Positions 29,341-37,513 are shown, counted from the stretch's first letter. The stretch: DNA of 56,768 bases from Tannerella sp. (GCA_031276175.1 JAISNP010000118.1:1-56768); one strand, 5' to 3'. Made by a program: numbers and translations. Notes: generated by a model from the sequence alone, not told the origin.

Positions 29341-29820
29341 AACATGTGCGTTTAAAATACACATTAATATTTCGCCGTAAAACATGTTTTATGGCTGTAA
29401 AACATGTTTTATGGCCGTAAAACATGTTTTCTCGCTGTAAAATATGTTTTATGACCGCAAAACATGTTTTCCCGCTGTAAAACATGTTTTATGGCTGCGA
29501 AACATGTTTTCCCGCTGTAAAACATGTTTTATGGCCGCAAAACATGTTTTCTCGCCGTAAAACATGTTTTACGGCGAGAAAACATGTTACTCCGTTGGAC
29601 GCGATGAAGTATTTTCGTTGAACATCTATTTTCGCCGTAAACCATGGTATTTGGTTGTAAACCATTAAATCCGAACGCAAACCATGATGTTTGGCCACAA
29701 ACCATGAAATATCGCAGTAAACCATGGTATCCGGCTGTATACAATGAAATATAGCCGAAAAACATGGTACGACGTTGGGCATGATAAAGTTTTTTCGTTG
29801 AACATCTGTGTTTTAAGGAA
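29341..29820. repeat. Array C: 20-bp repeats with AAAACATGTTTT palindrome
   Basis: AACATGTTTT-type motifs begin at 29381, 29401 and every 20 bases through 29581, forming the 12-bp palindrome AAAACATGTTTT in most units. A second run with ACCATGGTAT-like cores follows (29641-29761), still in phase. Units at 29601-29640 and 29781-29820 share the element TTTTCGTTGAACATCT, 180 bp (9 x 20) apart. The phase holds across all 24 positions. Confidence 0.92.
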
Positions 29821-29854
29821 AACGGTGTATCCGGACAACCGGGTCTGTTTCAAA

Positions 29855-29981
29855 AGCACGCAGATGACGCGGATCGGACGGATGTGCGCAGATTTCGGTA
29901 TGCACACGATTTCCGTGTATCTTAATTATTCATGTAATAATAATCCGCGTTCGGACGTCCGATCTGCGTGATCTGCGTGCT
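29855..29981. repeat. 26-bp imperfect inverted repeat
   Basis: Arm 29855-29880 and arm 29956-29981 are reverse complements with two mismatches, separated by 75 bases. The left arm begins AGCACGCAGATGACG. It could fold into a long hairpin or be the ends of a tiny non-autonomous element. No target-site duplication is evident. Confidence 0.75.
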
Positions 29982-30012
29982 GAAGACTCTTGAGGTATCC
30001 TCGTCCGAACGG

Positions 30013-30057
30013 GCGCCGGATTAAAAACTTTATCCTATCTTTGCGCCGGATTAAAAA
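30013..30057. repeat. 15-bp direct repeat flanking a promoter element
   Basis: GCGCCGGATTAAAAA occurs at 30013-30027 and 30043-30057, a 30-bp step, with the -7 element TATCTTTG between the copies. Confidence 0.75.
30036..30043 (+). promoter_or_regulatory. -7 element of the DUF2461 gene
   Basis: TATCTTTG followed by CG, 18 bases before ATG 30061; no TTTG at the usual -33 distance. Confidence 0.5.
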
Positions 30058-30060
30058 TAA

Positions 30061-30741
30061 ATGTTTATGAATACGGCGCTTTTCGACTTTCTGCGCGCAC
30101 TTGGCGAGAATAATAACAGAGAATGGTTTCGCGACCATAAGGCACAGTACGATGCGCTCCACACGCAGTTTGCGGACGACGTACAGCGTCTGATTGAAAA
30201 AATATCCGTTTTCGACCCCGAAATTGCCGGCCTCGACGCCAAAAGCTGCATCTACCGCATCTATCGCGATATACGCTTCTCGGCGGACAAGACGCCGTAC
30301 AAGACGCATTTCGGGGCGTACATGACCGGCTACGGCGGCCGCACCAGCCCTTACGCAGGATACTACGTGCACATGGAACCCGGCCGCGCATTGCTGTCGG
30401 GCGGCGTATGGTGCCCCCCGCCTCCGCTGCTGAAAAAGCTGCGGATGGATATATACAACAGCATGGACGAGTTTGAGGCAATCGTCGAAAACCGAAAGTT
30501 TAAAGCCGTATTTGCCGGCCTCGAAGGGGAAATGCTCAAGCGCACGCCGCCCGGTTATCCTCCCGGCGGCGCGTACGACCACATCCTGCGTCATAAGGAT
30601 TTCATCGTGTCTTCGCCGCGCCCCGATTCGTTCTTCTGCTCAGGCGACTGGATCGAGCGCACCGTCGAGGTCTTCAGGATACTTCAGCCGTTCAACCGGT
30701 TTCTTAACTACACCGTAAGCGAGTTTTTCGGCAAGGCATGA
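30061..30741 (+). CDS. DUF2461 family protein (TIGR02453)
   Basis: 226 residues. Clear match to the DUF2461/TIGR02453 family: LFDFLRALGENNNREWFRDHKAQYD at the start, YRIYRDIRFSADKTPYKTHFGAYM in the middle, and RPLF-like C-terminal motifs (LLKKLR, PPGYPPGG, HKDFIVSS). Cytoplasmic, no signal. The molecular function is unknown. The next gene starts inside its stop (ATGA), so the two are cotranslated. Confidence 0.9.
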   Translation: MFMNTALFDFLRALGENNNREWFRDHKAQYDALHTQFADDVQRLIEKISVFDPEIAGLDAKSCIYRIYRDIRFSADKTPYKTHFGAYMTGYGGRTSPYAGYYVHMEPGRALLSGGVWCPPPPLLKKLRMDIYNSMDEFEAIVENRKFKAVFAGLEGEMLKRTPPGYPPGGAYDHILRHKDFIVSSPRPDSFFCSGDWIERTVEVFRILQPFNRFLNYTVSEFFGKA

Positions 30742-31496
30742 CCGCGCTTTCGTATATGTATACGCTGCTGTATCGAAGCCTCTTTTGCCGTAAAGGATTC
30801 GGCGTACATTCGCCCTTTGCGTTCGACCTGATTACAAACGTAATTGAGGAGCGTTGCGCATACTATTTTTATGAGGAGATAGATTCGGCGTGGCGTCATC
30901 TTTCGCAAAACCGCGCACCCATCGTCTGCGGCGACCGGCGGACGACGGTGCGCAAGGCCTTCCGCCAAAACGGCATTTCGCCGAAAGAAGGCCGGCTGCT
31001 GTTCCGGCTTGCCAACCGGCGCCGGCCGCGTTACATCCTGACCGTCGGTACGTCGATGGGATTAATCCCGTTCTGCCTGACAGGATATGCTTCGGCGGCG
31101 CACTGCCTCGCGCTCGAAGCGGAACGCGACCTCGCCGCAACGGCCGCGCAGCTTGCCGGCCTGCACACGCGCCGGTCGATAGAAGTACGTTTCGGGGAAT
31201 ATGAAAAACAACTCGCCCCGGCGCTGGAAAAGCCGGGACGCATCGACTGCCTTTACCTCGGCAAAGAGGTGGATGCACGGATGCAGGAGCGGATTTTTGC
31301 GCAGTGCGCGCCCCTGTTCGGCGAACAGAGCGTCTGCATCGTAGGCGGCATCCGCGCCTCGCGGCCACGTAAATGCGGCTGGCAGGCGCTTTGCCGGCAT
31401 CCGTCGGTCAGCGTCTCCGTAGATTTGTATTCGCTGGGGATACTGTTCTTTCATCCGCAGCTGAGTCGCCGTACTTATAAAAGTTTAATTTGCTGA
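30738..31496 (+). CDS. Class I SAM-dependent methyltransferase-like protein
   Basis: 252 residues, overlapping the DUF2461 gene by 4 bases. The N-terminus (FGVHSPFAFDLITNVIEE) is typical of a Bacteroidetes-only methyltransferase-like family. The central strand-loop reads YILTVGTSMGLIPFCL, in the place of the SAM-binding glycine loop, followed by an acidic residue at the next strand (CLALEAERD). The glycines are fewer than in active enzymes, so catalysis is uncertain. It converges on asd with 6 bases between the coding ends. Confidence 0.75.
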   Translation: MTALSYMYTLLYRSLFCRKGFGVHSPFAFDLITNVIEERCAYYFYEEIDSAWRHLSQNRAPIVCGDRRTTVRKAFRQNGISPKEGRLLFRLANRRRPRYILTVGTSMGLIPFCLTGYASAAHCLALEAERDLAATAAQLAGLHTRRSIEVRFGEYEKQLAPALEKPGRIDCLYLGKEVDARMQERIFAQCAPLFGEQSVCIVGGIRASRPRKCGWQALCRHPSVSVSVDLYSLGILFFHPQLSRRTYKSLIC

Positions 31497-31519
31497 AGCC
31501 GGCTACAGGTCGCCGGCTT
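31496..31519. terminator. Hairpin at the convergent methyltransferase / asd junction
   Basis: AAGCCGGC (31496-31503) pairs with GCCGGCTT (31512-31519) over an 8-base loop, overlapping the asd stop. For plus-strand transcripts it is followed by TG, without a T-run. A two-way 3' end is inferred. Confidence 0.5.
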
Positions 31520-32510
31520 TGATGAGATATTCCGCGATCTGGACGGCGTTCAGCGCGGCGCCTTTTTTAATCTGGTCGCTCACCGTCCAAAACGTAAGGC
31601 CGTTGGGGTTGGCCAGATCTTCGCGGATGCGTCCTACGTACACCGGGTCTTTGCCGGCGACAAACAGGGGCATCGGGTATTCTTTGCCGGCAGGGTTGTC
31701 CTGCAAAACGATGCCCTCGGCTTCTGCAAACGCCCTGCGCGCTTCTTCCGCTCCGATGTGGCGCTCGGTCTCTACCCACGTAGCTTCGCTGTGCGAACGC
31801 ATCACGGGTACGCGCACACAAGTGGCGCTTACTTCTATGTCGGAGTGCATGATTTTGCGTGTCTCGTGATACATCTTCATTTCTTCCTTAGTATATCCGT
31901 TTTCGGTGAAAACGTCGATGTGTGGAATCAGATTATAGGCCAACTGGTAGGCGAACTTTTCTACGACAATGTCTTCGCCCCTGCTCGCCTGCCCGCACTG
32001 TTTCACTAATTCCTCCATCGCTGCCGCGCCGGCCCCGCTCGACGCCTGATATGTGGACACGTACACGCGCCTGATGTGCGACAGCTTTTCAATCACATTC
32101 AACGCTACCACCATCTGTATGGTCGAACAGTTGGGATTGGCAATGATGCCGCGCGGACGAGTCAATGCGTCTTCGGGATTTACTTCGGGCACGACCAGCG
32201 GCACATCGTCGTCCATCCGGAACGCGCTGGAATTGTCGATCATCACCGTGCCGTGTTTTGTGATTGTTTCCGCAAACTCCACGGACGTTCCGCCTCCGGC
32301 CGAAACAAACGCGACGTCGACGCCTTTAAAATCATCATTGTGCTTCAGTTCTTTCACCGCATACGATTTCCCGCGAAAATTATAACCGCGCCCCGCACTG
32401 CGCGACGAACCGAAAAGTGCCAACTCATCTACCGGAAAATTTCTTTCGTCAAGTACGCGCAGGAACTCCTGCCCCACAGCGCCGCTTGTTCCTACAATTG
32501 CTACCGTCAT
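31503..32510 (-). CDS. asd: Aspartate-semialdehyde dehydrogenase
   Basis: 335 residues. It reduces aspartyl phosphate to aspartate semialdehyde with NADPH, the branch point to lysine/diaminopimelate, threonine and methionine. NADP-binding loop [15 protein letters not shown] at the N-terminus; catalytic Cys128 in NPNCSTIQ; catalytic-domain His in [11 protein letters not shown]. Its diaminopimelate product feeds the MurE encoded further right. Promoter upstream at 32585-32592. Confidence 0.97.
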   Translation of the reverse strand: MTVAIVGTSGAVGQEFLRVLDERNFPVDELALFGSSRSAGRGYNFRGKSYAVKELKHNDDFKGVDVAFVSAGGGTSVEFAETITKHGTVMIDNSSAFRMDDDVPLVVPEVNPEDALTRPRGIIANPNCSTIQMVVALNVIEKLSHIRRVYVSTYQASSGAGAAAMEELVKQCGQASRGEDIVVEKFAYQLAYNLIPHIDVFTENGYTKEEMKMYHETRKIMHSDIEVSATCVRVPVMRSHSEATWVETERHIGAEEARRAFAEAEGIVLQDNPAGKEYPMPLFVAGKDPVYVGRIREDLANPNGLTFWTVSDQIKKGAALNAVQIAEYLIKAGDL

Positions 32511-32584
32511 TTTTTTTGTCTTTAATATGAAACTATGAGATTTTTAATACCTTTATCCGTGTAAAACATCGGAATAACAGAGCG

Positions 32585-32592
32585 CAAAGATA
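32585..32592 (-). promoter_or_regulatory. -7 element of asd
   Basis: Minus-strand TATCTTTG followed by CG. TTTC lies 18 bp upstream as a possible -33. The start codon is about 75 bases downstream. Confidence 0.5.
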
Positions 32593-32640
32593 GTTTTTTT
32601 TTAATTGTCTGAAATGCTTTGCACAAAAAAGGAAACAAAG

Positions 32641-34512
32641 ATGAAACGTATTTTATTAATTTCCATTGTATTGAATTGCTCGTTGAGATTGTTGTCTCAA
32701 ACGGACGGGACTTCTTTCGGCGATGTGATCGTCAGCGAAGTAATGGCAAATCCCGCAGGACTTACTGAATTGCCGGAAACGGAATATGTAGAAATCCGCA
32801 ACACTACCGGAGCGAATATTTCGTTAAACAACCTGCGTTTTGTGTACGACAATACCTCCGTTCCCCTGCCGGATGCGATATTGCCTGCCGGAAGCTATGC
32901 CGTACTGTACCGTGCAGGACGGGATATTTTTATTGAGAGCGGAGGGATGGATTTGCCCCTTGCCTCATTCCCCGCCAATCTCTCCAATTCGGGAAAAACG
33001 CTCAAAATCGTCAATTTCGCCGGAGTAGTAATTGATTCTGTCGATTATGCCGCCGCAACGCCTGCACGCGCATGGGAACGTGATGATGAAGGTAACTTCT
33101 ATCTCTCCAACGACCCGAAAGGCGGCACGCCGGGCGCGGCCAACTCACCGAAAGAAACACCGCCCCCGCCCGTAACGCCGGACAATTCGGTTCCCGGCGA
33201 TGTGATCGTCAGCGAAGTGATGGCAAATCCTGCGGGACTTACGGAATTGCCCGAAACGGAATATGTAGAAATCCGCAACACTACCGGAGCGGATATTTCG
33301 ACGAACAATTGGAGTTTTGTGTACGACAATACTTCCGTTCCCCTGCCGGATGCGATATTGCCCGCCGGAAGCTATGCCGTACTGTACCGTGCGGGGCGGG
33401 ATATTTTTATTGAGAGCGGCGGGATGGATATTCCTCTTGCTTCATTCCCTGCCAATCTCTCCAATTCCGGGAAAACGCTTAAAATCATAAATGCCGCCGG
33501 AGTCGTAATTGATTCCGTCGATTACGCCGCCGCAACGCCTGCACGTGCATGGGAACGTGACGGCGAAGGTAACTTCTATCTCTCCAACGACCCGAAAGGC
33601 GGCACGCCGGGCGCAGCCAATTCGCCGGAGGAAACACCGCCCCCGTCTGAGAATCCTGTCAAACCCGAATTACCGGAACAATACCGGCCTGTGTCCGAGA
33701 AAGAAATTATTTTTAATGAGATACTCCCCGAACCATTCGAAGGCGGAAGCGAATACATTGAATTATACAATCGCTCGGAACATGCTTTGTTTGTTTTCAA
33801 TTTAGCTGTTGCGACCCGAAAAAGCGACGGCTCCTTAAACACACGCTACCCTCTGTCATCAATTACCGACCCTATCCTCCCGGAAGATTTTATTGTATTG
33901 ACAACCAATAAAGAAGGCGTAATAAGTTTTTATATTGCATCTGTCGCGGAAACCATATACGAAGTCAAGTTGCCCATATTGAACAATGTCGGCAGTACGC
34001 TTGTTTTGTTGTCGATAAACGACGAAACCATCATTGATGAAATCGGTTATTCTTCCAAATGGCATGATATGGCGATAAAAAACACGAAAGGCGTTGCATT
34101 GGAACGTGTTAATCCCGACGCAGCAACACAAGATGCCACAAACTGGACCTCTGCCGTTTCATCTGCAGGATATGGCACGCCCGGTTACCGGAATTCACAG
34201 TTTACCCGAAAAGGAAAAACTCTCTCGCTGAGTTCACCCGAATACATGAGCGGCACGAACGAATACCGCATTACGTACCAAACGGATCAAACAGGTTATC
34301 GCTTGCATATTCAAGTATTTACTGTCGATGGCGTAAGGGTGGCGGAAATAACCAACAATCAGCTTATCGGTACTGACGGCGAAATTTACTGGAACGGATG
34401 CGGCTCGAATGGGAACCGCCTTCGCACAGATTTGTATATTCTTTATGCCGAACTGTATCATCCTAAAGGACAGAAAAAAACCTTCAAAAAAGTTTTTCTT
34501 GTCAGGCCGTAA
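32641..34512 (+). CDS. Secreted protein with three lamin-tail domains
   Basis: 623 residues from ATG 32641 (an upstream TTG at 32605 is unlikely). Signal peptide ending near LRLLSQ. Three lamin-tail (LTD) domains follow: I about 26-150, II about 185-310, III about 355-470 (EIIFNEILPEPFEGGSEY opening). Proline-rich linkers (PKETPPPPVTPD, PEETPPPSENP) separate them. Domains I and II are a recent duplication at a 477-bp (159-codon) step, nearly identical. The last ~90 residues are beta-rich (YRLHIQVFTVDGVRVAEITN, then TDLYILYAELYHPKGQ and KKTFKKVFLVRP), like FlgD-Ig or type IX tail domains. It is probably exported to the surface; LTDs often bind nucleic acid or mediate adhesion, but here the role is unknown. 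Confidence 0.88.
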   Translation: MKRILLISIVLNCSLRLLSQTDGTSFGDVIVSEVMANPAGLTELPETEYVEIRNTTGANISLNNLRFVYDNTSVPLPDAILPAGSYAVLYRAGRDIFIESGGMDLPLASFPANLSNSGKTLKIVNFAGVVIDSVDYAAATPARAWERDDEGNFYLSNDPKGGTPGAANSPKETPPPPVTPDNSVPGDVIVSEVMANPAGLTELPETEYVEIRNTTGADISTNNWSFVYDNTSVPLPDAILPAGSYAVLYRAGRDIFIESGGMDIPLASFPANLSNSGKTLKIINAAGVVIDSVDYAAATPARAWERDGEGNFYLSNDPKGGTPGAANSPEETPPPSENPVKPELPEQYRPVSEKEIIFNEILPEPFEGGSEYIELYNRSEHALFVFNLAVATRKSDGSLNTRYPLSSITDPILPEDFIVLTTNKEGVISFYIASVAETIYEVKLPILNNVGSTLVLLSINDETIIDEIGYSSKWHDMAIKNTKGVALERVNPDAATQDATNWTSAVSSAGYGTPGYRNSQFTRKGKTLSLSSPEYMSGTNEYRITYQTDQTGYRLHIQVFTVDGVRVAEITNNQLIGTDGEIYWNGCGSNGNRLRTDLYILYAELYHPKGQKKTFKKVFLVRP

Positions 34513-34560
34513 GCAATATCTAAAAAAGCGCAAAGACACAGATTGTTACCGAATCTTTAC

Positions 34561-34568
34561 TACTTTTG
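34561..34568 (+). promoter_or_regulatory. -7 element of the rhomboid gene
   Basis: TACTTTTG followed by TG, 20 bases before ATG 34589. This supports the start at MITYYIIG rather than the longer open frame. No -33 at 19 bp. Confidence 0.5.
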
Positions 34569-34588
34569 TGCAGAAAACAGAACACCAT

Positions 34589-35194
34589 ATGATTACTTAT
34601 TACATTATCGGCATAACCGTAATTGTTTCGTTTTTATGCTTCGGTCAACCCGGGTTGTTGCAGAAACTTTCGTTCAATTCGTATGCCATCATTCACACAA
34701 AAGAATGGTTCAGGCTGCTCACACATGGCTTTATCCATGCCGACATGGCGCATCTCTTTGTCAATATGTTTACTCTCTGGTCATTCGGCGTGTATATGGA
34801 ACGCTTTTTTGCCGCATTGGGTTTGGGCGGATGGGGATACCTCGGACTATATCTGGGTGGAGTAATTTTTGCGTCGTTATATGATTTGATAAAACAGCGC
34901 AACAATATTTCATATCATTCCGTAGGCGCATCGGGAGCTATTTCGGCAGTCTTATTTGCTTCCATCCTGTTAGATCCCTGGGGATTAATTTTATTGTTTG
35001 CCGTTATTCCCGTCCCCGGTATCGTATTTGGCATATTGTATTTGGTTTATTGCCAGTATATGGCCGTACATTCGTCAAGCCACATCAATCACAATGCGCA
35101 TTTCTACGGCGCTGTTTTCGGTCTGGTGTTTCCGCTTTTGCTTCGTCCGTCGTTGTTTTTTGGTTTCACCGAAAAATTATTCTTTTTCCTGTAG
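34589..35194 (+). CDS. Rhomboid family intramembrane serine protease
   Basis: 201 residues with six hydrophobic segments. It cleaves transmembrane substrates within the membrane. The catalytic dyad is visible: Ser115 in GASGA and His171 in NHNAHFYGA. The conserved HxxxxxxxxN of the second helix is also present (H50 and N59 in HADMAHLFVNM). Start from ATG 34589, just downstream of a -7 element. It is followed by array D. Confidence 0.93.
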   Translation: MITYYIIGITVIVSFLCFGQPGLLQKLSFNSYAIIHTKEWFRLLTHGFIHADMAHLFVNMFTLWSFGVYMERFFAALGLGGWGYLGLYLGGVIFASLYDLIKQRNNISYHSVGASGAISAVLFASILLDPWGLILLFAVIPVPGIVFGILYLVYCQYMAVHSSSHINHNAHFYGAVFGLVFPLLLRPSLFFGFTEKLFFFL

Positions 35195-35660
35195 ATGATA
35201 GGGAATGAAAAATAAACGGCTTATATGTAATCGGATATGATACCTCCATCGGTTGAAAGCCGCAATCTTTATTTATTCCTGCGTGGTTCGGACGACGCAA
35301 GAAACAGCCCTTTTCCGGGAAAAGACGAAAAATCCACGCACGTGTTTGAAATAAACACGCACGTGGATGAAGCAAGCACGCGCGTGTTTAAAAAAAACAC
35401 ACGCGTGAAAAAAAAATCCACACACGTGGATGAAGCAAGCACACGCGTGTTTGAAAAAAACACGCGCGTGGAAAAAAAATCCACGCACGCGGATGAAGCA
35501 AGCACACGCGTGTTTGAAAAAAACACACGCGTGGAAAAAAAATCCACGCACGTGGATGAAACAAGCACGCGCGTGTTTGAAAAAAACACACGCGTGGATT
35601 CCGGCGCCCTTTGCGGGTAGCAATTACATTTTATTTATTTCGCATTACCAAGTTAAGTGA
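35195..35660. other. Intergenic region rhomboid / tcdA
   Basis: 466 bases. Most is array D (35335-35600). Left of it is a short unremarkable stretch; right of it 60 bases, with TACATTTT near 35626 as a weak -7 candidate for tcdA. Frames across the array are period artefacts. Confidence 0.65.
35335..35600. repeat. Array D: 21-bp repeats with CACGCGCGTG core, 63-bp super-cycle
   Basis: Thirteen cores of type CACGCGCGTG, CACACGCGTG or CACGCACGTG begin at 35335, 35356, 35377 and every 21 bases to 35587, with no phase slip. Three 11-base spacers alternate: TTTGAAAAAAA, GAAAAAAAATC and GATGAAGCAAG. The pattern therefore also repeats at 63 bp. Each core has a palindromic centre (ACGCGT, CGCGCG or ACGTG-type). 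Confidence 0.95.
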
Positions 35661-36455
35661 ATGGGATTGGAACAGGGACTATTTCAGCGGACAGAATTGC
35701 TTCTGGGCGCTGAGACGATGCAAAAAATAGCCGCAGTGCAGGTGATCATTTTCGGTGTAGGCGGTGTAGGCAGCTGGTGCGCGGAGAGTTTGATACGTTC
35801 AGGCATTCGTCGACTTACGATTGTGGATTCCGACCGTATTTGTGTGACCAACATCAATCGTCAGTCAATGGCAACCACGCACACCGTTGGAGAAGTGAAG
35901 GTTGAAGCCTTGAAAAAACGTCTGCTTGAAATCAACCCGAAAGCAGAAATTAATGCACTTCAGATGATATATAGCGTGGAAACGGGCGATGTTTTTCAAT
36001 TGGAAAATTACGACTATATCATTGATGCCATTGACAGTTTGGAAAATAAGGTGCGTTTGATTTTGGCGGCGACCCGTACGACTGCTGTTTTTTTCTCGTC
36101 GATGGGAGCAGCGCTGAAAATAGATCCATTGAAGATTCAGGTTGCAGAATTTTGGAAAGTACGGGGATGTCCGCTCGGTGCAGCTTTGCGACGCAAACTG
36201 AAAAAAACGGAACAGCCTGCAAAAAAATTCCTCTGTGTATTCAGTGAGGAAGTGTTGGAAAACAAGGGGTTGAATGTTTCCTGCGGTATGGAGAAGTGCC
36301 TGTGTCCCAAAACGCAAACCGGCCCGGGCGACCCCGAACTGATCAATCACGAATGGTGTAGCCGGAAAGCACAAATAAATGGCACTTTGGCACATACAAC
36401 TGCCGTATTCGGGTTCGTACTTGCCGGATTAGTGATACAGGATATTTGTAAATGA
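35661..36455 (+). CDS. tcdA: tRNA threonylcarbamoyladenosine dehydratase
   Basis: 264 residues. The E1-like/ThiF family enzyme converts t6A at position 37 of ANN-reading tRNAs to its cyclic form, using ATP. Motifs: VIIFGVGGVGSWCAESLIRSG (nucleotide-binding loop), IVDSDRICVTNINRQ (adenylation Asp and Arg), and FFSSMGAALKIDP; the C-terminal half has the family feature HTTAVFGFVLAG. It sits just before the dcw cluster, where mraZ would often be found. Confidence 0.93.
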   Translation: MGLEQGLFQRTELLLGAETMQKIAAVQVIIFGVGGVGSWCAESLIRSGIRRLTIVDSDRICVTNINRQSMATTHTVGEVKVEALKKRLLEINPKAEINALQMIYSVETGDVFQLENYDYIIDAIDSLENKVRLILAATRTTAVFFSSMGAALKIDPLKIQVAEFWKVRGCPLGAALRRKLKKTEQPAKKFLCVFSEEVLENKGLNVSCGMEKCLCPKTQTGPGDPELINHEWCSRKAQINGTLAHTTAVFGFVLAGLVIQDICK

Positions 36456-36538
36456 AAAGAAGTAAAAATACAATCGGATGCGAAAAAATATTGAAAACTT
36501 TTTTTTAGATTATTGCTTCACGTTAAGATAAAGATTCA

Positions 36539-36546
36539 TATCTTTG
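36539..36546 (+). promoter_or_regulatory. Putative promoter element of the dcw cluster
   Basis: TATCTTTG is a perfect -7 element, 49 bases before rsmH ATG 36595. The -33 region is poor. The next promoter-sized gap inside the cluster is before murC, so this may drive much of the operon. Confidence 0.45.
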
Positions 36547-36594
36547 TTGTTTAAAACTGTTACGACGATTTTGGCAGTTGTGAATGCATTAAAA

Positions 36595-37509
36595 ATGAGC
36601 AAAATAGAAGGATGTTATCATATTCCGGCATTATTTGACGAAAGTCTGAACGGTTTGAATATTCAGTCTTCGGGAGTTTATGTCGACCTCACTTTTGGAG
36701 GCGGAAGCCATGCCCGAGGCATTTTGGATCGTCTGGGAAACAAAGGAAAACTTTACGGATTCGATCAGGACGCGGATGCGGAAGCGAACATTCCTGCCGA
36801 CAATCGTTTTGTTTTTGTTCGCAGCAATTTTCGCTATTTGTTGAATTTTATGCGTTATCATGGCGAATCGCAAGTCAACGGCATTCTGGCAGACTTGGGC
36901 GTATCATTCCATCACTTTGACGACGCGACGCGTGGTTTTTCGTTCAGGTTCGACGGTGCGCTGGACATGCGAATGAATAACCGCGCAGGAAAAACAGCTG
37001 CCGACATTTTAAATACCAGCCCCGAAGAAACACTGGCTTCGGTCTTTCATCTTTACGGCGAGTTGGCCTCCGCCCGCAAGCTGGCTGCCCGGATCGTGGA
37101 AACACGCGCCGCATCGCCAATACGCACGGCAACCGATTTGTTGCATATTGTCAAGCCTTTTGCAGGACGAGACAACGAGAAGAAATTCTTTGCACAAGTT
37201 TTTCAGGCTTTGCGCATTCCGGTGAACGACGAGATGCAGGCTTTGCGTGAAATGCTAAGTCAGGCATTGCATATCCTGAAACCCGGAGGAAGGCTGGTCG
37301 TCATCACATATCACTCGCTGGAAGATCGGTTGGTAAAAATTTTCTTTCGTGCCGGGAATTTCAACGGGGAAAGCCGACCTGATTTCTTTGGAAACAAGTT
37401 GACGCCATTCCGCTTGATTAACAATAAAGTAATTATCCCTTCGGCAGAAGAAATTGAAGCCAATCCACGTGCACGAAGCGCCAAATTACGAATTGCAGAA
37501 AAAAAATAA
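36595..37509 (+). CDS. rsmH: 16S rRNA m4C1402 methyltransferase RsmH
   Basis: 304 residues from ATG 36595. N4-methylates C1402 in the decoding centre of 16S rRNA. The SAM site DLTFGGGSHARGILDRLG is near residue 30; GFDQDADAEA and the family motifs GILADLGVSFHHFDD and VITYHSLEDRLVK follow. First gene of the dcw cluster here. Confidence 0.95.
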   Translation: MSKIEGCYHIPALFDESLNGLNIQSSGVYVDLTFGGGSHARGILDRLGNKGKLYGFDQDADAEANIPADNRFVFVRSNFRYLLNFMRYHGESQVNGILADLGVSFHHFDDATRGFSFRFDGALDMRMNNRAGKTAADILNTSPEETLASVFHLYGELASARKLAARIVETRAASPIRTATDLLHIVKPFAGRDNEKKFFAQVFQALRIPVNDEMQALREMLSQALHILKPGGRLVVITYHSLEDRLVKIFFRAGNFNGESRPDFFGNKLTPFRLINNKVIIPSAEEIEANPRARSAKLRIAEKK

Positions 37510-37513
37510 CATT

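Larger units (their letters stand above)
28928..30060. other. 1.1-kb divergent intergenic region with layered repeats
   Basis: The longest gene-free stretch in the window. From left: the membrane-protein promoter (28956-28963), 2.4 copies of a 120-bp repeat (29041-29332), a 20-bp array (29341-29820), a 26-bp inverted repeat (29855-29981) and the DUF2461-gene promoter (30036-30043). The apparent reading frames here change frame with each 20-bp unit, have no good start, and lie wholly in repeats; I do not annotate them as genes. Confidence 0.7.

Noticed and set aside
28980-29345. Cys-rich repeat peptide from the 120-bp repeat (minus strand)
   Set aside because: 120 is a multiple of three, so the frame stays open by chance; two other frames on the same strand are also open, and there is no good start.
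29341-29820. CRISPR array
   Set aside because: Units are only 20 bp, spacers are not unique, the phase continues through several repeat types, and there are no cas genes in the window.
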